This document shows positions 45,992 through 55,258 of a stretch of 64,000 nt of DNA, in pieces. Both the position numbers and the translations under genes were made by a program. The stretch covers positions 1 to 64,000 of the forward strand of contig JAAZBG010000099.1 of assembly GCA_012513915.1 (NCBI GenBank), given 5' to 3'. Within the stretch, counting starts at the first letter, position 1; the number at the start of each line of letters is the position of its first letter. Source of the stretch: Fibrobacter sp. (GTDB lineage: Bacteria > Fibrobacterota > Chitinivibrionia > Chitinivibrionales > Chitinispirillaceae). The notes beneath the pieces are model-generated. The model was not told the DNA's origin and did no database searches. It saw nothing but the letters and a program-made list of their open reading frames with translations.

Positions 45992-47368
45992 TCAGAATAA
46001 CACATGCTGTACATCAGCAATTTTCGCACAGGAAATCAAGGTAAGACCATAGTCATTTGAATACCAATCAGCACTTCCGGACGGTTTTGGTACAATGCAT
46101 TCGCGAAACCCCAGATGAGCAAGCTCTTTAAGGCGGCTCTTCATATTGACAACAGGCCTGATCTCTCCGCCAAGCCCGATCTCTCCAACACATCCAAGGT
46201 CCCGGCGCAACGGTTTGTTCCTGAATGATGATAATACAGCTGATGCAATCCCCAGGTCAATGGATGGTTCTGATACTGTCAATCCACCAGCAATATTGAA
46301 GAATACATCATGATCACCAAGCAGAATTCCCCCATGACGTTCCAGGACGGCAAGCAGCAACGCAAGTTTCTTCGGATTGACACCTGATGCCACCCGTTGA
46401 GGAAGTCCAAAATGCGATCGATTTACAAGCGATTGCAATTCAACGACGATGATCCTGCTGCCCTCAAGTATCGGTGCAACAGCAGTACCGATCTGTGGTT
46501 CATGACGATTAATAAGGAAAAATTCGGATGCATTGGTTACCTCATGAAGCCCGCTGTCGGCCATTGACAGTAGTGCTATCTCACCTGCCGGACCAAAACG
46601 GTTCTTTACTGTACGCAGAATCCGGTACTGGTTTGATGAATCTCCCTCAAAGTAAAGTACAGTGTCTACCATATGTTCAAGCACACGCGGACCTGCGATG
46701 GATCCATCCTTGGTAACATGACCAATCAGAAAAAAGACTGTTCCTGTGGTTTTTGCATGACGTAACAGCATTGCGCTGCTTTCACGTATCTGCGAAACAC
46801 TTCCCGGAGCACTTTCAATTGTCTCTGTAAATACTGTCTGGATCGAATCAATAATAACGATACCCGGCTTATCATTTGTTAAAACCGTCAGTATCGATTC
46901 AATTGACGTTTCAGTAAGAATTCTAACCGCTGATGAAATCACCTGTAAGCGTTCAGCCCGCATCGAAACCTGCTCAGCAGATTCCTCACCAGTAACATAC
47001 AATACGGATTGTTTAAGTGCAGAAAATCTTGCTGCAAGCTGAAGCAGTATAGTTGATTTACCGATACCAGGATCTCCGCCCAGTAAAATAAATGCCCCGC
47101 GAACAAGGCCTCCGCCAAGCACCCGATCTATTTCTGTAAAGCCACTCTTTGTGCGTGGCATTGTTTCAGATTTACATGATGATAGCAACTGAGGTACAGG
47201 AGGTGCAGATAATGTCCTGTTTTGCCCGGTCCAGGACTTTGACGATCCGGAAATCTTTATTTCTGTAATTGAATCCCAGGTACCGCAACTATCACATTTA
47301 CCATGCCACTTTGCATAATCCTGACCACAGTTATTGCAGACATAAGCAGTTTTAACTTTTTTATTCAT
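45992..47368 (-). CDS. radA: DNA repair protein RadA
   Basis: Branch-migration ATPase in recombination. It has the N-terminal four-Cys zinc finger (C11/C14/C25/C28), Walker A GGDPGIGKSTI, the RadA-specific KNRFG motif (VKNRFGPAGEI) and a C-terminal Lon-like domain (LAVLERHGGILLGDHDVF, SAVLSSF). 458 residues. It overlaps mlaF by 8 bp and ends the eight-gene operon. Confidence 0.97.
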   Translation of the reverse strand: MNKKVKTAYVCNNCGQDYAKWHGKCDSCGTWDSITEIKISGSSKSWTGQNRTLSAPPVPQLLSSCKSETMPRTKSGFTEIDRVLGGGLVRGAFILLGGDPGIGKSTILLQLAARFSALKQSVLYVTGEESAEQVSMRAERLQVISSAVRILTETSIESILTVLTNDKPGIVIIDSIQTVFTETIESAPGSVSQIRESSAMLLRHAKTTGTVFFLIGHVTKDGSIAGPRVLEHMVDTVLYFEGDSSNQYRILRTVKNRFGPAGEIALLSMADSGLHEVTNASEFFLINRHEPQIGTAVAPILEGSRIIVVELQSLVNRSHFGLPQRVASGVNPKKLALLLAVLERHGGILLGDHDVFFNIAGGLTVSEPSIDLGIASAVLSSFRNKPLRRDLGCVGEIGLGGEIRPVVNMKSRLKELAHLGFRECIVPKPSGSADWYSNDYGLTLISCAKIADVQHVLF

Positions 47369-48209
47369 TTTCTTTTACAGGCATTTTAAATTTACGTTCT
47401 GCAACCTGAGTTTTAAGACGATTTAGATCCACCGTTCCGGCATAAGCCTCCTCGTCCTCAACAGCGTAATGCATCTTGCGCTGCCCTTTGATAAACTGCT
47501 GGATATACGGATTATGTGTTTTTCGGATCTCCCCCGGAGTACCATCAAAAATAATCTTGCCCTCATGGATCATTGCGATTTTGTCAGCTATTTTGTAGGC
47601 ACTTCCAATATCATGTGTTACCACAATTGATGTCATCCCAAGCCGTTCACGTAAACTTAGAATGAGGTCATTAATCTTGTCGGTCATGATCGGGTCAAGA
47701 GCTGATGTGGGTTCATCATAGAGCATTATTTCCGGTTTCATAACAAGCGCACGTGCAAGTCCTACCCTGCTTCGCATACCGCCACTTAGCTCTGCAGGCA
47801 TCTTGTTTTTAAATATTTCTTTCAATCCAACCATTTCAAGTGCTTCGCCAATCAGCTTGTTAATCTCCCCTTCGGTCATCGTCGTATGCTCACGAAGCGG
47901 GAATGCAAGATTTTCCCCGACACTCATTGAATCGAAAAGTGCAGCTCCCTGAAAAAGAATTCCAAACCGTTTTCTGGTTTTGTTAAATTTGACTGCAGTA
48001 ATTGACGGCGAAGAAATAACCTCATTATCAAGAAGAATCCTTCCGCCATCGGGAAATATTAATCCGATTATATGCTTGAACAAAACAGTTTTTCCGCTTC
48101 CTGACTGCCCGATAATGCAGGTAATCTGTCCCTTTTGAATCTCAAGATTGATATCATCAAGAACAGTCTGCGAACCGAAGTGTTTTTTCAAATGTTCAAT
48201 TTTCAGCAT
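47361..48209 (-). CDS. mlaF: MlaF-like ABC ATPase (phospholipid transport)
   Basis: Powers MlaE-type lipid transport between the membranes. Walker A GQSGSGKTV (33-41), signature LSGGMRSRVGLARAL, Walker B IMLYDEPTSALDP, and H-loop VTHDIG. The C-terminal tail (FIKGQRKMHYAVEDEE) is longer than the typical 270. It is preceded by mlaE with a 12-bp gap. No mlaD (MCE) gene follows; radA does. Confidence 0.92.
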   Translation of the reverse strand: MLKIEHLKKHFGSQTVLDDINLEIQKGQITCIIGQSGSGKTVLFKHIIGLIFPDGGRILLDNEVISSPSITAVKFNKTRKRFGILFQGAALFDSMSVGENLAFPLREHTTMTEGEINKLIGEALEMVGLKEIFKNKMPAELSGGMRSRVGLARALVMKPEIMLYDEPTSALDPIMTDKINDLILSLRERLGMTSIVVTHDIGSAYKIADKIAMIHEGKIIFDGTPGEIRKTHNPYIQQFIKGQRKMHYAVEDEEAYAGTVDLNRLKTQVAERKFKMPVKENE

Positions 48210-48221
48210 AGTGTATCCATT

Positions 48222-49022
48222 TTACAATACAAGAACTGCCATAACAAAATCAAAGATCAGTATCAATACGGCTGAAACCACAACTGCTTTTGTCGTCGCT
48301 TCACCAACCCCTTCAGCTCCGCTGCGCGCTTCAAAACCAAAATGCGCACCGGTAATGGCAATAATAATTCCAAATACCGATGTTTTTAACACACCGATAA
48401 AAAGATCCTTAGCCTGAAAAAAAAGCCGAAAACCGCTGGTGAGTGTCTGCATGGTGATATCAACGGTCAGATAAGCATTGACAATTGATCCCGTAAACGC
48501 CATCAGTTCACCCCAGATTGTCAGCACCGGGAGCATCACAATGCATGCAGCTGTTTTAGGAACAATAAGATATCGTATTGCGTCCAGATTCAGCACCTGC
48601 ATTGCATCAAGCTGCTCAGACGTTTTCATGGAACCTATTTCAGCGGCAATGCCGGTTGCAACACGCCCGGCAACAACCATGCTGGTTACCACAGGTCCCA
48701 ATTCAATGGTGATCCCTTTACATACAATAACGCCGAGATACCGCATTGGAATGAACCCGCTCATCTGGTACATTCCCTGAATAACAATTTCTGATCCGAG
48801 AAAAAGTCCGATAACTGTTACAAGCGGCAGAGACTCGATTCCAAGTGTATACATGTGAGAAGCGGTTAGATCCGGATTTTTAAACAGTAGCGGCATCCGG
48901 GTAAAAGTCTGAACCAACAAATGATAGTACCGATAAACACTCCTGAGAAAATCACCTGATAATCGTCCACTTGTACGGGCGATCTCTCCAACGGTGGCAA
49001 TTCCCCTAAGTACAAAATTCAA
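48222..49022 (-). CDS. mlaE: MlaE-like lipid transport permease
   Basis: A 266-residue MlaE/YrbE family permease with about five spans. Signatures: LPLVTVIGLFLGSEIVIQGM, ELGPVVTSMVVAGRVATGIAAEIGSMKTSEQ (EQ loop), DAIRYLIVPKTAACIVMLP, and C-terminal GAHFGFEARSGAEGVGEATTKAVV. The start overlaps the dnaB stop by 4 bp. Unlike most Mla operons, no MCE, MlaC or MlaB gene adjoins it. Confidence 0.92.
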   Translation of the reverse strand: MNFVLRGIATVGEIARTSGRLSGDFLRSVYRYYHLLVQTFTRMPLLFKNPDLTASHMYTLGIESLPLVTVIGLFLGSEIVIQGMYQMSGFIPMRYLGVIVCKGITIELGPVVTSMVVAGRVATGIAAEIGSMKTSEQLDAMQVLNLDAIRYLIVPKTAACIVMLPVLTIWGELMAFTGSIVNAYLTVDITMQTLTSGFRLFFQAKDLFIGVLKTSVFGIIIAITGAHFGFEARSGAEGVGEATTKAVVVSAVLILIFDFVMAVLVL

Positions 49023-50416
49023 AAGCCGCTATTCTCCTCGACCCGTTCAGACAGGTTCTCGTAACGGGCAAAATCTCTTACAAATGCAACATGAGCAGTA
49101 CCAATCGGACCATTACGCTGTTTTCCGATGATAATCTCACCACGCCCCCTGACACTTTCATCATCCTTATTATACACTTCATCACGGTAAACGAACAAGA
49201 CAATATCTGCGTCCTGCTCAATAGCTCCTGATTCGCGGAGATCACTAAGCTGCGGACGGTGGTCAGTACGGGTTTCAACTGCACGGGAAAGCTGCGAAAG
49301 AGCAATAATCGGAATATCGAGTTCTTTGGCAACGCCCTTCAGTGCACGGGATATCTGAGAAATTTCCTGCTGACGACTCTCAATGTGTCCAGTCGATCCC
49401 ATAAGCTGTAAATAGTCAATAATGATAAGACTGAGGCCATGCTGCGCCTTGAGACGACGTGCCTTCGCGCGAAGCTCAAGTACCGAAATTGACGGTGTAT
49501 CGTCAATGTAGATCGGTGCCTCGGAGAGCGGTCCAGCCGCAAAACTCAGCTTTGGAAGATCGCGTTTTGGCAGTGTTCCACTTCGAAGCTGATGCATATT
49601 AACACGCGCTTCGGAGCAGAGCATACGCTGAACGAGCTGTGCTTTTGACATTTCAAGAGAGAAAATTGCCGTAGCATTCTTGTGATGCACAGCAGTGTTG
49701 AGTGCAAGTGAAAGTGCAAATGCCGTCTTACCCATCGCCGGACGTCCTGCAAGAATGACAAGATCTCCCTTGCCAAGACCCGTTGTCATATCGTCAAGTT
49801 CCTTGAAACCGGTCTGGACACCTTTAAAACTACCCTTCGAGTACCCTTCGATTTCGACAAACGTATGCGGCAGCAGATCTCGAACCGATTCAAATTTATT
49901 CTTGATACGCGCTTCTGAAATACCAAAAATTTTAGCTTCCGCTCCATCAAGCACAGCCTGAGGATCTTTTTCCGGATCGAAACAGTCGGTTGTAATCTGC
50001 GCAGCAACTGAGATCATTTGACGCAGTGTAGCCTTTTCGATCAGAATTCCGGCATAATATTCAATATTTCCGGATGTTGCAATACACTCGGAAAGTTCTA
50101 CGAGGTACATCTCATTACCGATTGATTCAAGCCATTCTTTCTTTTTAAGAATATCTGCAACCGTTATGATATCAATTGGGATGCTCTTTTCAAACATCTC
50201 TTTCATGCATAAAAAAATACGCTGGTTTGCGGTTGCATAAAAACAGTTTTCATCAAGCAGTTCCATTGCATTAACTGCCGCCTGACCATCAATAAGCATT
50301 GATCCAAGCACGGTTTTCTCTACGTCAAGCGCCTGCGGTGGTAGACGATCAGTCACCAGAATCTGCGGTTTTTTTTCAGCCCATGGTGGACGTCGTTCAT
50401 AATTTTGTTGATTCAT
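49019..50416 (-). CDS. dnaB: Replicative DNA helicase DnaB
   Basis: Hexameric 5'-3' helicase of the replication fork. The N-terminal domain (PPQALDVEKTVLGSMLID) is followed by a RecA-fold with Walker A AGRPAMGKTAF, Walker B IIIDYLQLM and the late QLSRAVETR (Arg finger) region. 465 residues from ATG 50416 (MNQQNYERRPPW); the track's earlier TTG at 50425 seems less likely. No strong Shine-Dalgarno, but the start overlaps the udg gene by 20 bp, so coupling is likely. Confidence 0.97.
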   Translation of the reverse strand: MNQQNYERRPPWAEKKPQILVTDRLPPQALDVEKTVLGSMLIDGQAAVNAMELLDENCFYATANQRIFLCMKEMFEKSIPIDIITVADILKKKEWLESIGNEMYLVELSECIATSGNIEYYAGILIEKATLRQMISVAAQITTDCFDPEKDPQAVLDGAEAKIFGISEARIKNKFESVRDLLPHTFVEIEGYSKGSFKGVQTGFKELDDMTTGLGKGDLVILAGRPAMGKTAFALSLALNTAVHHKNATAIFSLEMSKAQLVQRMLCSEARVNMHQLRSGTLPKRDLPKLSFAAGPLSEAPIYIDDTPSISVLELRAKARRLKAQHGLSLIIIDYLQLMGSTGHIESRQQEISQISRALKGVAKELDIPIIALSQLSRAVETRTDHRPQLSDLRESGAIEQDADIVLFVYRDEVYNKDDESVRGRGEIIIGKQRNGPIGTAHVAFVRDFARYENLSERVEENSGF

Positions 50417-51344
50417 AAACACCAAGATCGGTCAATAATTTCTGAAATTTCTGCAGATCCTCCCAGGCCGGACGTTTATACCCCGGATTCCTGAGCAGCG
50501 CTGCGGGATGATAAATTACCATTGACGGAATGTTATTATAGAGATGTGTTTTTCCCCGCATGGCACTAATACTGTCCGTCGTTGACAGGAGCGAATGCGC
50601 AGCTATCCGCCCAAGCAACAGTATCGCTTTGGGTTTGATGATATCAATCTGTTTTTTGATAATCGGCAGACAGGTGATAATTTCAGAACTTTCGGGATTG
50701 CGGTTTTCAGGAGGTCTGCATTTGAGTATGTTTGCAATAAAAACATTCTTCTTTCTATCAAGATCTATTGCTGCAAGCATACTGTTTAAAAGCTGTCCTG
50801 CAGCACCAACAAACGGTAATCCCTGATCATCTTCGTCAGCACCGGGTGCCTCCCCGATAACCATCACAGGACCATCCGCACGCCCCTCACCGAACACATA
50901 TGTTTTTCTTGTTTTAGCAAGAACGCACTTTGTGCATCCTTCATAGTAAAGAACACGCAATGCAGCACGTTTCTGATCAAAGGTCTCTGATGATTCCGGA
51001 TTACGATTATCCGCTGATACACTCTGCGAAGCAGGACTCTTAAATCCGGTTCTAACCGGTACGTCAAGCTGATCAATAGTTTTTAAGCCGCTTAACCGTG
51101 ATGAAATCGTCTGCTTATCTTTTGCCACGATAGAAACGGTTGGCTTTGCAGTATGTGACTGAGCTGGTGTTTTTTCCGGATATGATAATGCACCCGCAGT
51201 TTTTTGAGGTGATGCAATCTCACTTATATTGTTGTCAGATCCAAAAAGAATATCAAGAGCCGCTTTTGAACTGAAAATAAAATCCGGCATTGACAGATCG
51301 CGCTGCTGACGGAAATATGCTCGAAGTACTCTTTTATCAAACAT
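50397..51344 (-). CDS. Uracil-DNA glycosylase, family 4 (Fe-S)
   Basis: Removes uracil from DNA. The catalytic half (about 145-310) shows GCTKCVLAKTR, GEAPGADEDDQGLPFVGAAG (motif A), ILKCRPPENRNP, ITCLP and YHPAALLRNP (motif B); four cysteines are placed to bind the [4Fe-4S] cluster of this family. An N-terminal extension of about 130 residues (FRQQRDLSMPDFIF...) is Ser/Pro-rich and probably disordered. The start at ATG 51344 (MFDKRVLRAYF) has AGG about 5 bases before it; the tracked start overlaps coaBC. 315 residues. Confidence 0.93.
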   Translation of the reverse strand: MFDKRVLRAYFRQQRDLSMPDFIFSSKAALDILFGSDNNISEIASPQKTAGALSYPEKTPAQSHTAKPTVSIVAKDKQTISSRLSGLKTIDQLDVPVRTGFKSPASQSVSADNRNPESSETFDQKRAALRVLYYEGCTKCVLAKTRKTYVFGEGRADGPVMVIGEAPGADEDDQGLPFVGAAGQLLNSMLAAIDLDRKKNVFIANILKCRPPENRNPESSEIITCLPIIKKQIDIIKPKAILLLGRIAAHSLLSTTDSISAMRGKTHLYNNIPSMVIYHPAALLRNPGYKRPAWEDLQKFQKLLTDLGVYESTKL

Positions 51345-51346
51345 GA

Positions 51347-52531
51347 TTACCTGCCCGGTTTTGATACAACGCACTCCAGCACTGCCTGTGCAGCAACTGA
51401 TTTATCCGTACAGTCAATGGCTTTACGAAAACCGTTTCTACCAAGAATAACAATACTTGTTGAATCGAGCCCCAGCGCCTTGTCGGCCCGATTGAACACA
51501 ATAAAGTCACATCCCTTTTTCTCCAATTTTGCAAGCGCCAGCGACTCGTCATTGCTGCTTTCAAGGGCAAAACCGACAAGGATACGCGTCCCTTTAATAG
51601 CTCCAAGTGTTGCAGCGATATCCGGATTGGGACAAAGCTCCAGTGTAATGGATCCGGACTCATTACGTTTGATCTTTGACTCGCTGTAATTGACAACCCT
51701 ATAATCACTAACTGCGGCGGCCATAATACAAACATCTGCATTTGCAAACTCCTCATGCAGTACATCGTGCATCTGCTGCGCAGTAGTAACTTTGCGCACA
51801 CATACTGACGATGGAAATACTGCATTTGATGGCCCGCTGACAACAGTGACCTCAGCACCTTTGATAAGCGCTTCACGGGCAAGTGCAACACCCATTTTTC
51901 CACTTGACTTATTAGTAAGAACACGCACCGGATCGATCGGCTCTTCGGTAGGTCCTGATGAGATAAGAACACGTTTACCTTTAAGAGTTTCATCCGATTT
52001 ACTCGATGCAAGTACGTATGAAACGATCTCTTCGGGTTCAAGCATACGCCCCGCCCCGGTAACATCACATGCAAGTTTACCGAAACCAACGGGAAGCACG
52101 ATAATACCGCGTCTCTTTAACGTGCAGATATTTTCCTGCGTCGCCCTGCTTTCCCACATGACAGTGTTCATGGCCGGAGCAACGATTATCTGTGATTCCC
52201 GAAAAGAAAGCGCAAGTGTAGTAAGGAGATTATCAGCAATACCGTGGGCAATTTTTGCAATGGTGTTTGCGGTTGCCGGACAGACAAGAAGTTTCTGTCC
52301 CCACTCTGCAAGACGGATGTGATCCATATCGTAGTTGACAAGACCGTCACGATATACCTGATTTGCAGAAACCGTACGAAGTGCATCCTCACCGACAAGA
52401 GGAAATGCTGATGGTGTTAAAACGATTTTCGTTTCAACACCATTGACTTTTAATAACCGGATAAGCTGCGGTATTTTATAGGCGGCAATACCACCGGAAA
52501 TACCAATGACTAAACGGTTCAGGTTGCTCAT
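51347..52531 (-). CDS. coaBC: Phosphopantothenoylcysteine decarboxylase / ligase
   Basis: Bifunctional CoA enzyme. The CoaC half (1 to about 180) is a flavoprotein with GISGGIAAYKIPQLIR, the active-site His in DMDHIRL, PAMNTVMW and GKLACDVTGAGRM (catalytic Cys). The CoaB half (185-394) has ISSGPTEEPIDPVRVLTNKSSGKMG and AAAVSDYRV. 394 residues. With panC at 55.2 kb, the window covers two CoA-pathway steps. It ends 2 bp before the udg start. Confidence 0.97.
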   Translation of the reverse strand: MSNLNRLVIGISGGIAAYKIPQLIRLLKVNGVETKIVLTPSAFPLVGEDALRTVSANQVYRDGLVNYDMDHIRLAEWGQKLLVCPATANTIAKIAHGIADNLLTTLALSFRESQIIVAPAMNTVMWESRATQENICTLKRRGIIVLPVGFGKLACDVTGAGRMLEPEEIVSYVLASSKSDETLKGKRVLISSGPTEEPIDPVRVLTNKSSGKMGVALAREALIKGAEVTVVSGPSNAVFPSSVCVRKVTTAQQMHDVLHEEFANADVCIMAAAVSDYRVVNYSESKIKRNESGSITLELCPNPDIAATLGAIKGTRILVGFALESSNDESLALAKLEKKGCDFIVFNRADKALGLDSTSIVILGRNGFRKAIDCTDKSVAAQAVLECVVSKPGR

Positions 52532-52533
52532 GA

Positions 52534-52749
52534 TCAGTGAACAATCTCACCCTCTTCGTTCTCAATAACACGACCTTCAAAGAGACGCTGCAGGGCGATT
52601 GTCGTGGGTTTTTCTTTTGACTCCACAATGTCAAGACGGAGCTGATCATTGATAAAGCGGGCTTCCTGTGACGCCATAAGGACTGCCTTATAACGGTTGA
52701 TTCCGCGCTTTTCGAGTTGTTCAAGATCGAGTTCCAGTAATTCTGCCAT
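52534..52749 (-). CDS. rpoZ: RNA polymerase omega subunit
   Basis: 71 residues. The omega fold is seen in ELDLEQLEKRGINRYKAVLMASQEARFIND and in KPTTIALQRLFEGRV, which wraps the beta-prime tail and supports RNA polymerase assembly. It starts with AGGAGGCTTTTA before ATG. It precedes coaBC by 2 bp and follows yicC by 52 bp; guanylate kinase (gmk), often between yicC and rpoZ, is missing here. Confidence 0.93.
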   Translation of the reverse strand: MAELLELDLEQLEKRGINRYKAVLMASQEARFINDQLRLDIVESKEKPTTIALQRLFEGRVIENEEGEIVH

Positions 52750-52801
52750 TAAAAGCCTCCTGAGTCAAAAAGGTGACAGTATCGTCTGTATAACGACACT
52801 G

Positions 52802-53677
52802 TTATTCTATATTTTGAATTTGTTCTCTGATTCGTTCGATATTCTCTTTAAGTTTAACTGACTGATGAGAAATCTCGGTATCATTTGCTTTTGAGCCGAT
52901 AGTATTTGCCTCCCGGTTCATTTCCTGAAGCAGAAAACCCATACGTTTTCCTACTGGTTCGTTAAGCTCAAAATCTGCACTGAACTTTTCGATATGAGCT
53001 CTGAGCCGTGTACACTCTTCAGTTATGTCAAGACGATCCGCAAAGAGCGCAATCTCCGTCTGCATCCGCAAAGGATCAGGGGGATTATCGATAAGTTTCT
53101 GCACTTTCTCAGTCAGCACCTTTGCATATTCCTGAATACGAACTGGCGCACGCTTCTCAACCAGCTGCAGCGATTTTGTAATATCCCTGAGTAATTTTTT
53201 AAGATCTTTTACAAGCATTGCTGCTTCAGTCTCGCGAGCCTTCTGGAATGCAGCAATAGATTCTGTGAGCACCGGTTTAAGATGTTTCCACAAAACTTCA
53301 TCATCGAATGTATCAGATTCCGTTTTAATGAAATCGCTGAAATTAAGAAGATCATTAAGCGTGACTTTACCATCAAGCTTGTATGCTTTCTGAATTTCAC
53401 CAAAAATCTTCATATATCCATCAACCGTCTTTTTATCCCAGGACAGTTTGGATTCTTTATCTTCGCGGTCACAACTGATTAATACTGTTACAGATCCACG
53501 GGAAATAACCGATGAGATCTCTTTTTTCACCCGCGCTTCAAGATTTGCAGCAAACTTTGGAAGCCGTATCTGAAGTTCAAGAAAACGGTTGTTTACTCCG
53601 CGGATTTCTACTCTGTAAGTCCCTGACGGGCTTGCACTTTCAGCAAGTCCGAACCCTGTCATACTGCGAATTGGCAT
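52802..53677 (-). CDS. yicC: YicC-family endoribonuclease
   Basis: 291 residues. N-terminal SMTGFGLAESASPSGTYRVEIRGVNNRFLE is the family signature, and the C-terminal domain is marked by KRMGFLLQEMNREANTIGSKA. YicC was reported as an endoribonuclease acting in RNA turnover. It opens the operon to rpoZ, coaBC and on to radA. Its promoter should lie in 53678-53830, but I cannot place it. Confidence 0.95.
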   Translation of the reverse strand: MPIRSMTGFGLAESASPSGTYRVEIRGVNNRFLELQIRLPKFAANLEARVKKEISSVISRGSVTVLISCDREDKESKLSWDKKTVDGYMKIFGEIQKAYKLDGKVTLNDLLNFSDFIKTESDTFDDEVLWKHLKPVLTESIAAFQKARETEAAMLVKDLKKLLRDITKSLQLVEKRAPVRIQEYAKVLTEKVQKLIDNPPDPLRMQTEIALFADRLDITEECTRLRAHIEKFSADFELNEPVGKRMGFLLQEMNREANTIGSKANDTEISHQSVKLKENIERIREQIQNIE

Positions 53678-53833
53678 AGCTGTTTTTCCTTAATAAATGA
53701 CCTACACCCAATAGAGACGGAGAAAACCCTAAATATAATGAATAACCGGTAAAAACTCAAGGGAATTCAACGTGGGATGAAAATGGTTGATTGGGATTAT
53801 GGGGTAATGGATTGTGAATTATGGATTGTGAAT

Positions 53834-53883
53834 TGTATTGGAATGTAGGGACAGGTCGCGACCTGCCCCTACATTCCAATACA
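53834..53883. repeat. 50-bp near-perfect intergenic palindrome
   Basis: Two 25-base arms (TGTATTGGAATGTAGGGA... and its complement) match except for one A-C pair at 53851/53866, meeting in AGGTCG-CGACCT with no loop. It holds the TGTAGGG / CCCTACA head shared with other palindromes here. It is 86 bp past the stop of the GH13 gene (minus strand), followed by copies of GATTGTGAATT-like sequence. Confidence 0.93.
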
Positions 53884-53968
53884 CAATTACAATGCACTAC
53901 GTAACGCGTAATCCACAATCACCGTGACATATCAACAACAACCGTCACGATACCGTTATCGAAAACAA

Positions 53969-55258
53969 TTATTCATACATCAAAAGAATATCTGCCGGAT
54001 CCATAATGAAACCCTGCGGTAATGCTTCCTCGACATCCGGGGTTCTCACCAGCTGGCGAACCTTCGTGCACCGTTTTACATCATGCGGTATCATCCAGTC
54101 TTCAATTATGGTATCATTTGTTAACTGTTTGTTGATTGCTATATACACCGGTTTATTTCCCGATGTCGATGATTTCTTCAAAAATAGAAATGGCATCTGA
54201 TAATCATTAAGCGGCTGCCATTGACCTTCTTCTGCAAGAACCGGTAAAGACATTTTGAGCTTATGTACATGTGCAATCCAGGAACTGATATCAAATTTTT
54301 TCTTGTCAACATCTGCCGGCGTACCGCGCACGACATCCATACGTGTCACTGCACCATACTCAAATCCCTGAGGCATCAGTACACCCTGCGAAAAAACAGC
54401 ACTGAATGCGTATCTGAACTTCTGAACGATTTCAGTTCCCGGAGGATTACTCGCGCAGCGTTCGGTATCATGTGATTCGGCAAATCCAACTGATGGAGCA
54501 ATATGACTATTTGCCTCGTGCTGCTCGAAAAGCCATGACTGATCAAAATTCCACCACTTTGACGAATTAAAGAGAAAATCAAAACCGGCCGGTGAAAGCG
54601 CTTCTATTTCTGCCAATTTGCATCCAAGCGTTTCAGCATAAAAATGCGTTTGAGGAAATCTCTTTTTTGCAGCACTGATAAGGTATGACCATAGTGACGC
54701 CGGAACCTGATACGCTGCATCACAACGGTATCCCATAACTCCCATTTTCTGGAAATACGCAATCAGTGAATCCCAATATGCCCAAAGCCCTGCTCTGTCG
54801 CCTGATGTTTCATTTTCGATAATTGCAAGGTCACCCCAGACCGTAATATTGCCGGGATTACCGGGATCAATAGCAAACGGACTTACCAGCTTACCAGACT
54901 CATCATGACGATACCATTTGGGATTTGATTTTGTCAGAACAGAGTCAATTGCAGTATGGTTGATAACAAGGTCCATAATCAGCTCAAGACCATGCTCTTT
55001 ACATTTATCAATAAACTTCTGTACTATACTGAAATCCTTCGGATCCTGCCCTTTTCGTAAAAACAAGGAATTGAGTTTATAATAATCCTTGACAGCATAC
55101 AAACTTCCCGAAAAACCGGTTTCATGAAACGGATTTACAAAAACAGCATTGAATCCCATTTCCTTAATATGCGGTAGAGCAGCTTCCCACTCATCGATGC
55201 AGGTAAAGTGACGGGGAAAAAGATTATAAATAACCGGAACGAATGTCGACTTCTTCAC
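53969..55258 (-). CDS. GH13 alpha-amylase family enzyme
   Basis: 429 residues with the GH13 barrel and a short C-terminal beta domain. The catalytic triad is D180 (GYRCDAAYQ), E209 (FYAETLG) and D264 (AESHDTER); region I is DLVINHTA. Sequences such as FDFLFNSSKWW and ETLGCKLAEIEAL resemble the GlgE-like, maltosyltransferase-related group. The substrate (glycogen, maltodextrin or maltose-1-phosphate) is not determined. No signal peptide, so it is cytosolic. The start overlaps panC by 4 bp, an odd pairing with pantothenate synthesis. Confidence 0.88.
   Translation of the reverse strand: MKKSTFVPVIYNLFPRHFTCIDEWEAALPHIKEMGFNAVFVNPFHETGFSGSLYAVKDYYKLNSLFLRKGQDPKDFSIVQKFIDKCKEHGLELIMDLVINHTAIDSVLTKSNPKWYRHDESGKLVSPFAIDPGNPGNITVWGDLAIIENETSGDRAGLWAYWDSLIAYFQKMGVMGYRCDAAYQVPASLWSYLISAAKKRFPQTHFYAETLGCKLAEIEALSPAGFDFLFNSSKWWNFDQSWLFEQHEANSHIAPSVGFAESHDTERCASNPPGTEIVQKFRYAFSAVFSQGVLMPQGFEYGAVTRMDVVRGTPADVDKKKFDISSWIAHVHKLKMSLPVLAEEGQWQPLNDYQMPFLFLKKSSTSGNKPVYIAINKQLTNDTIIEDWMIPHDVKRCTKVRQLVRTPDVEEALPQGFIMDPADILLMYE

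Noticed and set aside
48478-48780. Antisense ORFs over mlaE, murE, rsmH and similar long shadows
   Set aside because: They lie opposite well-supported genes, have no start signals, and lack domain patterns.
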